This document shows positions 9,466 to 18,217 of a stretch of 64,000 nucleotides of DNA, one piece after another; position 1 is the first letter of the stretch; each line of letters opens with the position of its first letter. The position numbers were made by a program, and so were the translations under genes. Under the pieces are notes generated by a model. It was not told the origin of the DNA, did not search any database, and was given only the letters and a program-made list of their open reading frames with translations. The stretch lies in contig WPHV01000012.1 of assembly GCA_009744235.1 (NCBI GenBank), positions 123,569 through 187,568 of the forward strand, given 5' to 3'. The stretch comes from Gillisella vitis. Its GTDB lineage: Bacteria > Pseudomonadota > Alphaproteobacteria > Rhizobiales > Rhizobiaceae.

Positions 9466-10203
9466 TCAGATCATTGCCATGCCGCCATTCACATGCAGTG
9501 TCTGGCCGGTGACATAGCTTGCTTCCGAAGAGGCCAGGTAGAGAACGGCAGACGCGATTTCGGCTCCCGTTCCCATGCGTTTCATGGGGATTGCCCCCAT
9601 GATGGTGTCTTTCTGCTTATCGTTCAGCTTGCCGGTCATGGCGCTTTCGATAAAGCCAGGCGCAATACAGTTGACCGTGACGTTGCGCGCGGCAATTTCC
9701 TGGGCCAGCGACTTGGAAAAGCCGATCATGCCAGCCTTGGAAGCACAGTAATTGGCCTGCCCTGGATTGCCGGTCACGCCGACAATCGAGGTGATGTTGA
9801 TGATCCGGCCATAGCGGCGGCGCATCATCGGATGGGTCAGTTCCCGCGTCAGGCGGAATGTTGAGGTCAGGTTGACCTCCAGCACGCTGTCCCAATCGGC
9901 ATCCGACATGCGCACGAACAGGCCGTCCTTGGTGATACCGGCATTGTTGACGAGAATATCGACGCCTTCCAGTTCGGCTTCGGCCTTTTCGCCCAGCGCC
10001 TTCACTTCATCGCGGTCGGCGAGATTGGCAGGGAAAATCTTCACACGCTCGCCGAGATCGGCGGCCAGCGCCTCCAGCTTTTCGACGCGGGTGCCATGCA
10101 GACCGACGATTGCGCCTTGCGCATGCAGCATGCGGGCGATTTCCTCGCCGATGCCGCCGGTTGCGCCGGTTACCAGGGCCTTGCGGCCGGTCAAATCGAA
10201 CAT
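9466..10203 (-). CDS. fabG: 3-oxoacyl-[ACP] reductase FabG
   Basis: 245-aa short-chain dehydrogenase, the NADPH-dependent reduction step of fatty-acid elongation. It shows the cofactor motif TGATGGIGEEIA near residue 13, NNAG (VNNAGITKDGL), the catalytic Tyr/Lys in YCASKAG, and ends GQTLHVNGGMAMI, a FabG hallmark. ATG 10203 begins MFDLTGRKALVTG, the normal start; the upstream in-frame ATGs give unrelated residues. It lies between fabD (upstream) and acpP (295 bases downstream). Confidence 0.96.
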   Translation of the reverse strand: MFDLTGRKALVTGATGGIGEEIARMLHAQGAIVGLHGTRVEKLEALAADLGERVKIFPANLADRDEVKALGEKAEAELEGVDILVNNAGITKDGLFVRMSDADWDSVLEVNLTSTFRLTRELTHPMMRRRYGRIINITSIVGVTGNPGQANYCASKAGMIGFSKSLAQEIAARNVTVNCIAPGFIESAMTGKLNDKQKDTIMGAIPMKRMGTGAEIASAVLYLASSEASYVTGQTLHVNGGMAMI

Positions 10204-10334
10204 GTTCAATCCTCGTTGCTTGAAACCCGGTTCCGCCCTGCGAAACGCCAGTCTCATGTTAGAAACTTCTGCATTGTGCATTCATAAGCGACCGGCATAA
10301 GCTACCAGCCCCGGCAGGCCGCAAACCGGATGGC

Positions 10335-11279
10335 TTAAGACATCAACGCGGTCAGGGCCGCTTCGATATCAGCTGGCGAACCGACCGCCGTGCCGGTGAT
10401 ATTCTTGTCGATGCGCCGCACCAGGCCGCTCAGCACCTTGCCAGCGCCAATCTCATAGAGAACCGAGACGGCATTGTGGCTGAACCACTCCACCGTTTCA
10501 CGCCAGCGCACCTGCCCCGTCACCTGCTCCACCAACAGGCGGCGGATCTCGTTCGGGTCGCTTACAGGAACGGCGACGACATTGGCGATCAACGGCACAA
10601 CAGGTGCTTTCATCTCGACAGTCGCCAGGGCCTGCGCCATCGCATCGGCTGCCGGTCCCATCAATGTCGAGTGGAACGGCGCCGAGACCGGCAACATGAT
10701 GGCGCGCTTGGCGCCTTTTTCAGTCGCGAGTGCCGCTGCCTTTTCCACGGCAGCCTTCGCGCCGGAAATCACCAGCTGGCCGCCGCCATTGTCATTGGCG
10801 ATCTGCACCGGGCCGTCGCTGCTGGCCGCCTTGCAGACCTTTTCGACATCGCCATGCTCCAGACCGATAATTGCCGCCATGGCGCCAGCCCCAACCGGAA
10901 CTGCGGCCTGCATGGCATTGCCACGAATGCGCAACAGGCGAGCGGTATCGGCAAGGCTGAACGTGCCAGCGGCACAGAGCGCCGAATATTCACCAAGCGA
11001 GTGGCCCGCGACATAGGACACTTTGCCCGCCAGCGAAAAACCACGCGCTTCCATGACCCGCAGCACCGCGATAGACACCGCCATCAGCGCCGGCTGGGCA
11101 TTGGCCGTCAAGGTCAAATCCTCGGCGGACCCGTTCCACATCACGTCCGACAGTTTCTGGCCGAGTGCATCGTCCACTTCGTCAAAAACCGTGCGGGCTT
11201 CCGGAAAAGCCTCAGCCAGATCCTTGCCCATTCCGACGACCTGGCTGCCCTGGCCCGGAAATGTAAATGCGACACCCAT
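10335..11279 (-). CDS. fabD: Malonyl-CoA:ACP transacylase FabD
   Basis: 314-aa enzyme that loads malonate onto ACP. It begins MGVAFTFPGQGSQ, the family start. The active-site serine is in VAGHSLGEYSAL near residue 95, and the catalytic histidine in PVSAPFHSTLM. The frame extends ten codons upstream but the FPGQGSQ spacing fits ATG 11279. It is the first gene of the minus-strand fab run and is divergent from the aldo/keto reductase, with the 207-base gap holding both promoters. Confidence 0.96.
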   Translation of the reverse strand: MGVAFTFPGQGSQVVGMGKDLAEAFPEARTVFDEVDDALGQKLSDVMWNGSAEDLTLTANAQPALMAVSIAVLRVMEARGFSLAGKVSYVAGHSLGEYSALCAAGTFSLADTARLLRIRGNAMQAAVPVGAGAMAAIIGLEHGDVEKVCKAASSDGPVQIANDNGGGQLVISGAKAAVEKAAALATEKGAKRAIMLPVSAPFHSTLMGPAADAMAQALATVEMKAPVVPLIANVVAVPVSDPNEIRRLLVEQVTGQVRWRETVEWFSHNAVSVLYEIGAGKVLSGLVRRIDKNITGTAVGSPADIEAALTALMS

Positions 11280-11486
11280 GCGGTACTCCCTGCTAATTTC
11301 CTTCTCCAATTCACAAACTATCCTGGAGAGTCAACCCTTCGAGGCCGTATCGACGCCTCAACCCCGGTGAAGTCACAGGCTTTGGAGGTGCATTGGCGGG
11401 TCTTGCGGATCGGAAAATTCCCTCTACATTCCGCCTCGATCCCTCCCTGCTCGCAAAGAGCTTTTTCAAAACCGAGACCATAGACC

Positions 11487-12530
11487 ATGAAATATAACAG
11501 GCTTGGCCGCACGGATATTTCCGTCTCCTCAATCTGCCTCGGCACTATGACCTGGGGAAGCCAGAATACCAAGGAAGACGCCTTCGCACAAATGGACTAT
11601 GCCCTTGATAAGGGCGTGAATTTCTTCGATACCGCAGAGCTTTATCCCACCACGCCACTCTCTGCCGAAACCTATACGGATACCGAAAAACTGATCGGCC
11701 TATGGTTTGAAAAGACCGGAAAACGCAAGGACGTGGTGCTCGCCACCAAGGTTGCAGGCGCCGGCCGACCCTATATCCGCGGTGGTGCACCGATCAATGC
11801 CGACACGATCCGCGAGGCGGTCGATGCCAGCCTGTTGCGGCTGAAAACCGATTATATCGACCTCTATCAAATTCATTGGCCCAATCGGGGTCATTATCAT
11901 TTCCGTGGGGTCTGGGGCTATGATCCATCCAACCAGAACCGCGCCCAGGTGCTGGCCGAAATCACCGAAAAGCTCGAGGCGCTCCAGGATTGCGTCACCG
12001 CTGGAAAGATCCGCGCCATCGGCCTGTCGAACGAAACCACCTGGGGGACGCAGAAATTTCTGGATATCGCCGAGCAGAAAGGCCTGCCGCGCGTTGCCAG
12101 CGTGCAGAACGAATATAACCTGCTTTACCGTCCGCACGATCTCGACATGGCGGAACTGTCCCACCACGAACAGGTCGGGCTTCTCTCCTATTCACCGCTG
12201 GCTGGCGGCATCCTGAGCGGCAAATATCTTGGTGGCACCAAGCCCGCCGGATCACGCGGCTCTATCAACGGCGATATCGGTGGCCGTCTGACACCCCATC
12301 AGGAACCCGCCACCCGCGCCTATCTGGAACTGGCCAAACAGCACGGCCTCGACCCATCGCAAATGGCGCTGGCCTTCTGCCTGACCCGTCCGTTCATGGC
12401 CTCAGTTATTATTGGCGCGACCAGCATGGAGCAGCTGGAAACCAATATCGGTGCTGCTGACGTCACCCTGTCCGACGAAGTGGTGAAGGGCATTGCCGCG
12501 ATTTACCGGCAATATCCCATGCCGATCTGA
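11487..12530 (+). CDS. Aldo/keto reductase, Tas-like
   Basis: 347-aa NADP(H)-dependent aldo/keto reductase most like the E. coli Tas branch. The (beta/alpha)8 barrel carries the catalytic tetrad D48 and Y53 (FFDTAELYP), K88 (LATKVAG) and H130 (YQIHWP); cofactor-binding residues lie in SYSPLAGG and VIIGATSMEQLE. No signal peptide. The gene stands alone between divergent fabD and a strong terminator. The substrate is not predictable from sequence. Confidence 0.9.
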   Translation: MKYNRLGRTDISVSSICLGTMTWGSQNTKEDAFAQMDYALDKGVNFFDTAELYPTTPLSAETYTDTEKLIGLWFEKTGKRKDVVLATKVAGAGRPYIRGGAPINADTIREAVDASLLRLKTDYIDLYQIHWPNRGHYHFRGVWGYDPSNQNRAQVLAEITEKLEALQDCVTAGKIRAIGLSNETTWGTQKFLDIAEQKGLPRVASVQNEYNLLYRPHDLDMAELSHHEQVGLLSYSPLAGGILSGKYLGGTKPAGSRGSINGDIGGRLTPHQEPATRAYLELAKQHGLDPSQMALAFCLTRPFMASVIIGATSMEQLETNIGAADVTLSDEVVKGIAAIYRQYPMPI

Positions 12531-12561
12531 CAGTTTTTGGCGAGCCAAGAATAACCATAGG

Positions 12562-12588
12562 GGCGGGAGATATCCCGCCTTTTTTTTG
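12562..12588 (+). terminator. Rho-independent terminator of the aldo/keto reductase gene
   Basis: A GGCGGGA/TCCCGCC stem (from 12562) is followed by an uninterrupted run of eight T, about 30 bases after the stop codon at 12530. This isolates the reductase gene from the RTX-like gene downstream. Confidence 0.9.
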
Positions 12589-12691
12589 TTAACCCTTTGC
12601 TCACCGCATTTGCAGGCAAAAGTAGCTTTACCTATCTTTATATATAAGTGTGCTCTTATCTTGTGGCTCGTAGCGGGCACGGAGAGCGCAC

Positions 12692-13597
12692 ATGAGCAGC
12701 ATCAACAGTTTCTATCGCGACCCAAATGCCGTGGCCTATGCAAGCCAGCTGTTTTCCGGCAGCAGTCCGGCCAAACCCACAACAACGACAAACACCGGCC
12801 ATAGCCAATCTGATCGTGGCACAGTCTCCGACAGCGCCGGGCAACGGGCATTGGCCCGGATCATTGAAATTCTCAGCCTTGGCGATGGCAGCAGCGCCGA
12901 CCAGGCCGATGTCAGCGAAAGCCTTGGCTATATTACCAGCGTTACCGGCACGGAAGGCAATGACAGCCTGACCTTTACCGGCCGAGGCGTCTATCAGGTC
13001 GAGACCGGCAATGGCGACGACAGTCTGGTGGCCAAAAGCGCTGCCATGGCAGGAGTTGCACTTGGCGACGGCAAGGACAGCCTGAAAGCCAGTGCCGCCC
13101 TGCTCTCGGAGATCGACGGCGGAGCCGGTGATGACGATATCCAGTTGACGGGATCGCTGATCATGGCGGTAACGGGCGGCGATGGTGACGACAGTATCAA
13201 AGCCTCCGGTGACACGCTTGCCAATATCGATGGCGGTGCTGGCGACGATACAATGTATCTCGAAGGCAGCCGCATCTTCGCCTCTGGCGGCACCGGCAAT
13301 GATACAGTGACCATCCACCAAACACCCGGCAGCAATAGCGTCGCCGAATATGCCTTTGCCGCTGGCGATGGTCAGGACACCATGACCACGGATGGGCCAC
13401 TCTCTCTTCAGCTGGGCGGATTTCAGCAGAGCGATATCACTGTCACCGCCGGTGCCAATAGCTTGACCCTCACCTTTGCAGGGTCGTCCGACAAGATGAC
13501 CGTGACCTTTGACGGCGCGGCGGCTAAAGGCTCCACCCCGAGCTTTGCCTTTGCCAATCACGATGGCCGCCTGACCCTTCAGATCCAATCAGCCTGA
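12692..13597 (+). CDS. RTX-like calcium-binding repeat protein with a 19-residue period
   Basis: 301-aa acidic protein without a Sec signal. Residues 1-80 are low-complexity and polar (SSPAKPTTTTN). From residue 85 glycine/aspartate nonapeptides of the hemolysin type recur: GTEGNDSL, GNGDDSLV, GDGKDSL, GGAGDDDI, GGDGDDSI, GGAGDDTM, GGTGNDTV, GDGQDTM. The aspartate ending GxD falls at residues 91, 110, 129, 148, 167, 186 and 204, so the period is 19 with every second nonapeptide degenerate. This predicts a calcium-stabilised beta-roll. Type I secretion is possible but no ABC exporter genes are adjacent. The start has GGAGAG upstream. Function unknown. Confidence 0.8.
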   Translation: MSSINSFYRDPNAVAYASQLFSGSSPAKPTTTTNTGHSQSDRGTVSDSAGQRALARIIEILSLGDGSSADQADVSESLGYITSVTGTEGNDSLTFTGRGVYQVETGNGDDSLVAKSAAMAGVALGDGKDSLKASAALLSEIDGGAGDDDIQLTGSLIMAVTGGDGDDSIKASGDTLANIDGGAGDDTMYLEGSRIFASGGTGNDTVTIHQTPGSNSVAEYAFAAGDGQDTMTTDGPLSLQLGGFQQSDITVTAGANSLTLTFAGSSDKMTVTFDGAAAKGSTPSFAFANHDGRLTLQIQSA

Positions 13598-13766
13598 TCG
13601 CTTTCCAAATAACGCATGACCTTCCTTGCTTAGCCACCGTTGGCTTGCCAGCAACTTTGTCTGGCAGAGCATGGAACCTGCTGGCATCCTGATCGTTTTC
13701 CCGAATAAATTTTAACGACACTTTATACTCCCCTCGGTGGAAATCTGATCAATCATGGAGGTTGCC

Positions 13767-14810
13767 ATGTGCCGCTATTGCCAAATCATTCCCGAAAAAG
13801 TGCTGATCGCCCTATCCCATGACCAGGATTTTCCTGCTGCCGTCCGCGAGCGATTGCAGGAAACGATGCGTCACGACCATCAAGTACGCCAGTTTCGAGA
13901 CAGCGCCCGCCAGCTGACCATCGCCAAGCGGCCTTTTCGGGCGTTTTCCGTGACGGTAGCCCAGGCGCCGGATATCCCGGTCTATACCTGCAATAACGGC
14001 ATGACCCTTCCCGGCGTACAGATCGTCAATCCCGGTTCATCAAAGGATGCCCAGGTGAAGACCACATTCGACACCACGACCGGGGTCGAGGAATTCTATA
14101 GCAGCGTCTTCAAGCGTAACTCCATCGACGGCAATGGCATGACCATCCTGTCGTCGGTCCATTACGGCAGGGATTACAACAACGCCTTCTGGAACGGCTC
14201 GCAAATGGCCTATGGCGATGGCGACGGGGAAATTTTCACCCCGTTTTGCGAGAGCGCCGATGTGGTCGGCCATGAGCTAACCCATGGCATCACCCAATAT
14301 ACCCTCGGCCTCGACTATGAAAATCAGCCGGGCGGGCTGAATGAAAGTCTCTCGGATGTGTTCGGCAGCATGTTCAAGCAATGGACGAAAGGCCAGAGTG
14401 CCGATGAGGCCGACTGGTTGATCGGCAATGACATTCTCGGCCCGACGGCCCGGCAGAAATATACTTGCCTGCGCGACATGGCCAATCCTGAAGCAACCCA
14501 TTGCATGGCCGAGCAGATCAGCCATTTCAGCGATTACCGCGATGGCATGGACCCACACGAGAGCAGCGGCATCGCCAACCGCGCCTTTTATCTGGCAGCC
14601 ACCCGCATTGGCGGCAAAAGCTGGGACAAGACCGGACAGATATGGTATGATGCACTCACAAAGAATGGCAGCAACCCGGACATGACCATGGCGGAATTTG
14701 CCGAGGCGACCCGGGCCGGAGCTGCCAGGCTTTATCCGGGAGATGGATCGCTCGCTGAAACGCTCAACACCGCCTGGAGCGATGTGGGTTTGCAAAGTGC
14801 TTCGGTCTGA
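13767..14810 (+). CDS. M4 family (protealysin-like) zinc metallopeptidase
   Basis: 347-aa thermolysin-family neutral protease with the short-propeptide architecture of protealysin. It lacks a signal peptide and starts MCRYCQIIPEKVL, comparable to the N-terminal propeptide motif of that group. The zinc site is HELTHGIT (near residue 170) with the third ligand in GGLNESLSDVFG; the C-terminal domain has the catalytic histidine region DPHESSGIANRAFY. Start: GGAGG at 13757-13761 sits five bases before ATG 13767, so the in-frame ATG at 13755, which overlaps the Shine-Dalgarno, is rejected. A small gene 54 bases downstream looks like its inhibitor. Confidence 0.9.
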   Translation: MCRYCQIIPEKVLIALSHDQDFPAAVRERLQETMRHDHQVRQFRDSARQLTIAKRPFRAFSVTVAQAPDIPVYTCNNGMTLPGVQIVNPGSSKDAQVKTTFDTTTGVEEFYSSVFKRNSIDGNGMTILSSVHYGRDYNNAFWNGSQMAYGDGDGEIFTPFCESADVVGHELTHGITQYTLGLDYENQPGGLNESLSDVFGSMFKQWTKGQSADEADWLIGNDILGPTARQKYTCLRDMANPEATHCMAEQISHFSDYRDGMDPHESSGIANRAFYLAATRIGGKSWDKTGQIWYDALTKNGSNPDMTMAEFAEATRAGAARLYPGDGSLAETLNTAWSDVGLQSASV

Positions 14811-14864
14811 TGCGTTTGCCACGATCACGGCGGCATCGATCAGGGCCGTATAGGTCAACACCGT

Positions 14865-15149
14865 ATGGATGAACTTATTCTCGAAAAAATGGGCGGCTTT
14901 GGCGGCTTTGGCGGCGCGAGATCGGCGTTGCGCAGCGATGGAGTCTGCGCCGTCGAAAAACTGAGCGCTGCGGAAAAACAGCTGATCGAAGAGTTTTTCC
15001 GGGAGTCTGTGCCTCAAACAACCGCCGTGGCGGATGGATTTCGCTATCGAATCGTCTGGCCGTCACGTTTCGGCGACCAATCCGTGGAAGTGCCTGAAAG
15101 CCTGGTGCCGGATGAAATCAAGGCTGCCGTCAAGGATCGGCTGCGTTAA
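14865..15149 (+). CDS. Putative emfourin-type M4 protease inhibitor
   Basis: 94-aa protein without signal peptide or membrane segment. A Gly/Phe-rich start (KMGGFGGFGGARS) leads into a charged helix (LSAAEKQLIEEFFRE), then GFRYRIVWPSRFGDQSVEVPES and a C-terminal helix. This layout (GGF.G near the start, a helix, then a Y.I....G....V.V.... strand pair) matches what I know of emfourin, the small inhibitor encoded beside protealysin. Position directly after the M4 protease on the same strand supports it. The call is based on layout and context, not a database match. Confidence 0.6.
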   Translation: MDELILEKMGGFGGFGGARSALRSDGVCAVEKLSAAEKQLIEEFFRESVPQTTAVADGFRYRIVWPSRFGDQSVEVPESLVPDEIKAAVKDRLR

Positions 15150-15205
15150 GGTCTCCCGCATAAGAATGCCTCGGCTTACAACCGATAGGTTTCCCCAGCT
15201 TTTTG

Positions 15206-15233
15206 CTTGCTTTCCGGCTGAAACCAGCTATAA
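15206..15233 (+). promoter_or_regulatory. Predicted housekeeping promoter of the rpsF operon
   Basis: CTTGCT (15206-15211) and CTATAA (15228-15233) are separated by 16 bases, a good match to the rhizobial sigma-70 pattern. Transcription would start near 15240, giving an untranslated leader of about 215 nt before rpsF. Confidence 0.55.
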
Positions 15234-15276
15234 GCCCGCTGTTCGCAACACCCGGTCTTTTGGCTGGTGGCTGAAC

Positions 15277-15330
15277 GGAGGGCCGGCAGACTTGTTTTGC
15301 CGTCAGAAACGAAAAGCGTTTCGGCCTCCC
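15277..15330 (+). promoter_or_regulatory. Structured leader candidate upstream of rpsF
   Basis: An outer stem can form between GGAGGGCC (15277-15284) and GGCCTCCC (15323-15330) with a bulge, enclosing two smaller hairpins: GGCA...TGCC and AAACG/CGTTT (15307-15311/15317-15321). Leaders bound by S6:S18 regulate rpsF operons in other bacteria; whether this is one is inference. Confidence 0.35.
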
Positions 15331-15454
15331 GTGTCTCCGCTCTCGACCGTCTCGTACAACGCTTTTCTTGCCCCGGGCCTTGCCCGATCAGGAGCAGTCG
15401 TTGAGGCTTAGCGCCGATCCGGGTGATGATCACAGCAAGAAAGGCAAAGCTATC

Positions 15455-15916
15455 ATGGCTCTTTATGAACATGTATTCCTTGCCCGGCAGGATATGTCCG
15501 CACAGCAGGTTGATGCCCTCGTAGAACAGTACAAGGGTGTTATCGAAGCAAATGGCGGCAAAGTCGGGCGCGTAGAAAACTGGGGCCTGAAGTCCCTGAC
15601 CTACCGCATCAACAAGAACCGCAAGGCTCACTACGCTCTCATGGACATCGATGCTCCGGCTGCTGCCGTGCACGAAGTCGAGCGTCAGATGCGCATCAAC
15701 GAAGACGTTCTTCGTTACATGACCATCGCCGTTGAAGCCCACGAAGAAGGCCCGTCTGCCATGATGCAGAAGCGCGACCGCGACGACCGTCCGCGCCGCG
15801 ATGGCGACCGTCCGGATCGTGGCGACCGCGGTGATCGTGGTGATCGTGGCCCCCGTGAAGGTGGTCGTGAAAGCTTTGGTGATCGTCCGCGCCGTCCGCG
15901 CGAAGATCGCGCATAA
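15455..15916 (+). CDS. rpsF: 30S ribosomal protein S6
   Basis: 153-aa S6 starting [15 protein letters not shown]. The S6 fold covers about residues 1-100 ([38 protein letters not shown]). The C-terminus is a rhizobial-type Arg/Asp/Gly-rich tail with repeats of DRGDR, much longer than in E. coli before modification. S6 pairs with S18, encoded next, in the 30S platform. The frame is open 29 codons upstream, but ATG 15455 is the homologous start. Confidence 0.97.
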   Translation: MALYEHVFLARQDMSAQQVDALVEQYKGVIEANGGKVGRVENWGLKSLTYRINKNRKAHYALMDIDAPAAAVHEVERQMRINEDVLRYMTIAVEAHEEGPSAMMQKRDRDDRPRRDGDRPDRGDRGDRGDRGPREGGRESFGDRPRRPREDRA

Positions 15917-15928
15917 GGAGATTTGACT

Positions 15929-16177
15929 ATGGCTGAAGTTTCCTCTTCCACGGTTCGTCGTCCGTTCCATCGCCGTCGCAAGACCTGCCCGTTCTCCGGC
16001 GCCAACGCTCCGAAGATCGACTACAAGGACGTGCGTCTGCTGCAGCGCTACATTTCCGAGCGCGGCAAGATTGTTCCCTCGCGGATCACGGCTGTTTCGC
16101 AGAAGAAGCAGCGCGAGCTGGCCAAGGCCATCAAGCGCGCCCGCTTCCTTGGCCTGCTGCCTTACGTCGTTGCGTAA
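15929..16177 (+). CDS. rpsR: 30S ribosomal protein S18
   Basis: 82-aa basic protein with the S18 core: [57 protein letters not shown] (shown in part) and the C-terminal FLGLLPYV. Start ATG 15929 follows AAGGAG, 12 bases after the rpsF stop; an in-frame TTG at 15923 is unlikely. It forms a heterodimer with S6 on the small subunit. Confidence 0.97.
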   Translation: MAEVSSSTVRRPFHRRRKTCPFSGANAPKIDYKDVRLLQRYISERGKIVPSRITAVSQKKQRELAKAIKRARFLGLLPYVVA

Positions 16178-16216
16178 TTTGGGCGTTGTCGCTTAACCTA
16201 AGCTGACGTGACTTTG

Positions 16217-16238
16217 CGGCTCCCGTTTTCGGGGGCCG
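16217..16238 (+). other. Intercistronic hairpin between rpsR and the DUF2232 gene
   Basis: CGGCTCCCG (16217-16225) and CGGGGGCCG (16230-16238) form a 9-bp stem (one G-T pair) with a TTTT loop. No T-run follows, so it more likely stabilises or attenuates the ribosomal mRNA than fully terminates it. Confidence 0.5.
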
Positions 16239-16341
16239 TCTCCCTTCCGCGATGGGCGTGGATCGGAATGGATAAATCCCATGTTGAGGTGCAGGCCGCT
16301 TGCCGGTATCGCCCTCTAACTGCCAGGCGCAGGACAGCGAC

Positions 16342-17343
16342 GTGAAACAATTGGACGGAAAATTGCTGCTGACCGGCTTTCTCGCCGGCGTGACCGCCAT
16401 CTTTCTGGTGCTGGCGGCCAATGCACAACCGTCTTTTTCGTCTGTTTTCTATGCGGCATCTGCCCTGCCCGTGATGATTGTCGGCCTGCGCTGGGGCAAT
16501 GTCCCTGCCATCGTTGCCATCGTCACCGCAGCCTTTGCTGGCGCGCTGGCGGTTTCGCCGCTGTTTGCCTGCGCCATGGCGGTTTTTACCTTGCTGCCCG
16601 CCGGCTGGATCAGCCATCTTGCCAATCTCGCTCGCCCCGCGTCTGAAATCGGCGGCCCGGACAAGCTGCTCGCCTGGTATCCCTTGTCGGATATCCTCAT
16701 GCATCTCTGCGGATTGGTCTGTATCGGCGTGATCTTTCTTGGCGTGATGATCGGTTATGATGCTGAACTGGTTGGCAACATGATCGATGCGCTGATGCAG
16801 TCGCTGACCGATCGCGATCCAACCGTTGCCGCCACCATGGGCAGCACCGCCGGAATCAAATCCACCATGCTGCTGACCCTGCCGATCGTGCAGGGTGGCA
16901 TGTGGGTCATCATGCTGTTTGCCGCCTATTACCTGGCAAGCCGGATCGTGGCAGCATCGGGCAATGCCTTGCGTCCGCGCGAGGATATTCCCTCGGCGCT
17001 GCGCATGAACCGCAATGCGCCGTTCATCTTCCTGGCTGGCATTGTCGCCTGCTTTATTGGCGGCGTTCCGGCCCTGATCGGCGCAACTGTCTGCGGCACG
17101 TTTGGGGCAGGCTTCCTGCTCGGCGGCTTCGCATCGCTGCATCAACGCACCCGTGGCAAGGAATGGCGCATCCCGGCGCTGATCCTGACCTATATGGTGT
17201 CTCTTCTCGCCTTTCCGGCCTTCTTCATCGTCATTCTCGGCCTTATCGACACACGGCGGACCGTTGCTCTCACTCCACCGAGGGTAGACGGCAAGTCCGG
17301 TACGGACAGCAAGTCCGATGACGATAACAAACCCGAAACATGA
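16342..17343 (+). CDS. DUF2232 multi-pass membrane protein
   Basis: 333-aa integral membrane protein with about eight hydrophobic segments (e.g. LLLTGFLAGVTAIFLVLAANA, GVIFLGVMIGY, FIFLAGIVACFIGGVPALIG) and a polar, Asp/Lys-rich C-terminal tail. It belongs to the DUF2232 family, which sits between rpsR and rplI in rhizobia exactly as here. Start: GTG 16342 (M-KQLDGKLLLTG after initiation) follows AGGACAGC; a TTG at 16300 would add 14 residues without homology. Function unknown; co-expressed with ribosomal genes. Confidence 0.85.
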   Translation: MKQLDGKLLLTGFLAGVTAIFLVLAANAQPSFSSVFYAASALPVMIVGLRWGNVPAIVAIVTAAFAGALAVSPLFACAMAVFTLLPAGWISHLANLARPASEIGGPDKLLAWYPLSDILMHLCGLVCIGVIFLGVMIGYDAELVGNMIDALMQSLTDRDPTVAATMGSTAGIKSTMLLTLPIVQGGMWVIMLFAAYYLASRIVAASGNALRPREDIPSALRMNRNAPFIFLAGIVACFIGGVPALIGATVCGTFGAGFLLGGFASLHQRTRGKEWRIPALILTYMVSLLAFPAFFIVILGLIDTRRTVALTPPRVDGKSGTDSKSDDDNKPET

Positions 17344-17388
17344 GCTTACAAACTTGAATTGCCCAACTTGAATTGAAAGGAAAATAGC

Positions 17389-17964
17389 ATGCAAGTCATT
17401 CTTCTCGAGCGCATCGCCAAGCTTGGCCAGATGGGCGAAGTGGTCAAGGTTCGCGACGGCTTTGCCCGTAACTACCTGCTGCCAACCGGCAAGGCGCTGC
17501 GCGCCAACGCCGCCAACAAGGCCCGTTTCGACGCCGAGCGCGCCACCCTCGAAGCCCGCAACCTGGAGCGCAAGTCCGAAGCCCAGACCGTTGCTGACGT
17601 TCTGAACGGCAAGTCGTTCATCGTCGTCCGTTCGGCTGGCGAAACCGGCCAGCTCTACGGTTCGGTTGCGGCTCGCGACATCATCGAAGCTCTGGCAGCC
17701 GAAGGCTTTACCGTTTCGCGCAACCAGGTCGAGCTGAACAACCCGATCAAGACCATCGGCCTGCACAACGTCACCATGCACCTGCATGCCGAAGTTGAAA
17801 TCAGCATCGAAATCAACGTTGCCCGTTCCGCTGAAGAAGCTGAGCGTCAGGCCAAGGGCGAAAGCCTCACCTCCGCCGACGCCATCTACGGCGTGGACGA
17901 AGACGCGCTACGTCCGGAAGACTTTTTCGATCCGGATGCCGACCGCGATGGCGACGACGAATAA
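17389..17964 (+). CDS. rplI: 50S ribosomal protein L9
   Basis: 191-aa L9. The N-terminal rRNA-binding domain is canonical ([32 protein letters not shown], given in part), followed by the long connecting helix and the C-terminal domain ([16 protein letters not shown]). It carries an acidic extension ([12 protein letters not shown]) beyond the E. coli length of 149, typical of alphaproteobacteria. Shine-Dalgarno AAAGGAAA precedes ATG 17389. Confidence 0.97.
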   Translation: MQVILLERIAKLGQMGEVVKVRDGFARNYLLPTGKALRANAANKARFDAERATLEARNLERKSEAQTVADVLNGKSFIVVRSAGETGQLYGSVAARDIIEALAAEGFTVSRNQVELNNPIKTIGLHNVTMHLHAEVEISIEINVARSAEEAERQAKGESLTSADAIYGVDEDALRPEDFFDPDADRDGDDE

Positions 17965-17990
17965 GATATTCGTCATTATCGACTGAAGAG

Positions 17991-18017
17991 ACGCCCGGAT
18001 TTTCCGGGCGTTTTTTT
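17991..18017 (+). terminator. Rho-independent terminator after rplI
   Basis: ACGCCCGGA (17991-17999) pairs perfectly with TCCGGGCGT (18003-18011) and is followed by a T-run. It ends the rpsF-rpsR-DUF2232-rplI operon, 27 bases after the rplI stop. Confidence 0.93.
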
Positions 18018-18217
18018 GTGCGGATCGGGTTAAAATAGGCGCCTGAAGAACTGAGTCGTGCCATACCACAGTCAATGGAAAAAGCGGGTTCAGCTTGTTT
18101 TTTTCTGCCCTGGCGCATCAGGCCTGTGAACTACTGTGTTTATCGCAATGCGCCCTTTAACCGCCCCGCAGGATCGATAGGAATGCAGCTTCCAGCGAGA
18201 GAGAACGGATAAAGCCC

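Larger units (their letters stand above)
15150..15454. other. rpsF upstream region with long leader
   Basis: 305 bases with no gene. They hold a good promoter match (15206-15233) and a potentially structured leader (15277-15330), both listed separately. The rpsF Shine-Dalgarno AAGAAAGG lies near 15437. Confidence 0.6.

Noticed and set aside
16198-17787. Long open frame on the minus strand (529 codons)
   Set aside because: It lies opposite the DUF2232 membrane gene and rplI. Its residues are Gln/His/Arg-rich and have no protein motifs, the usual mirror of a GC-rich gene.
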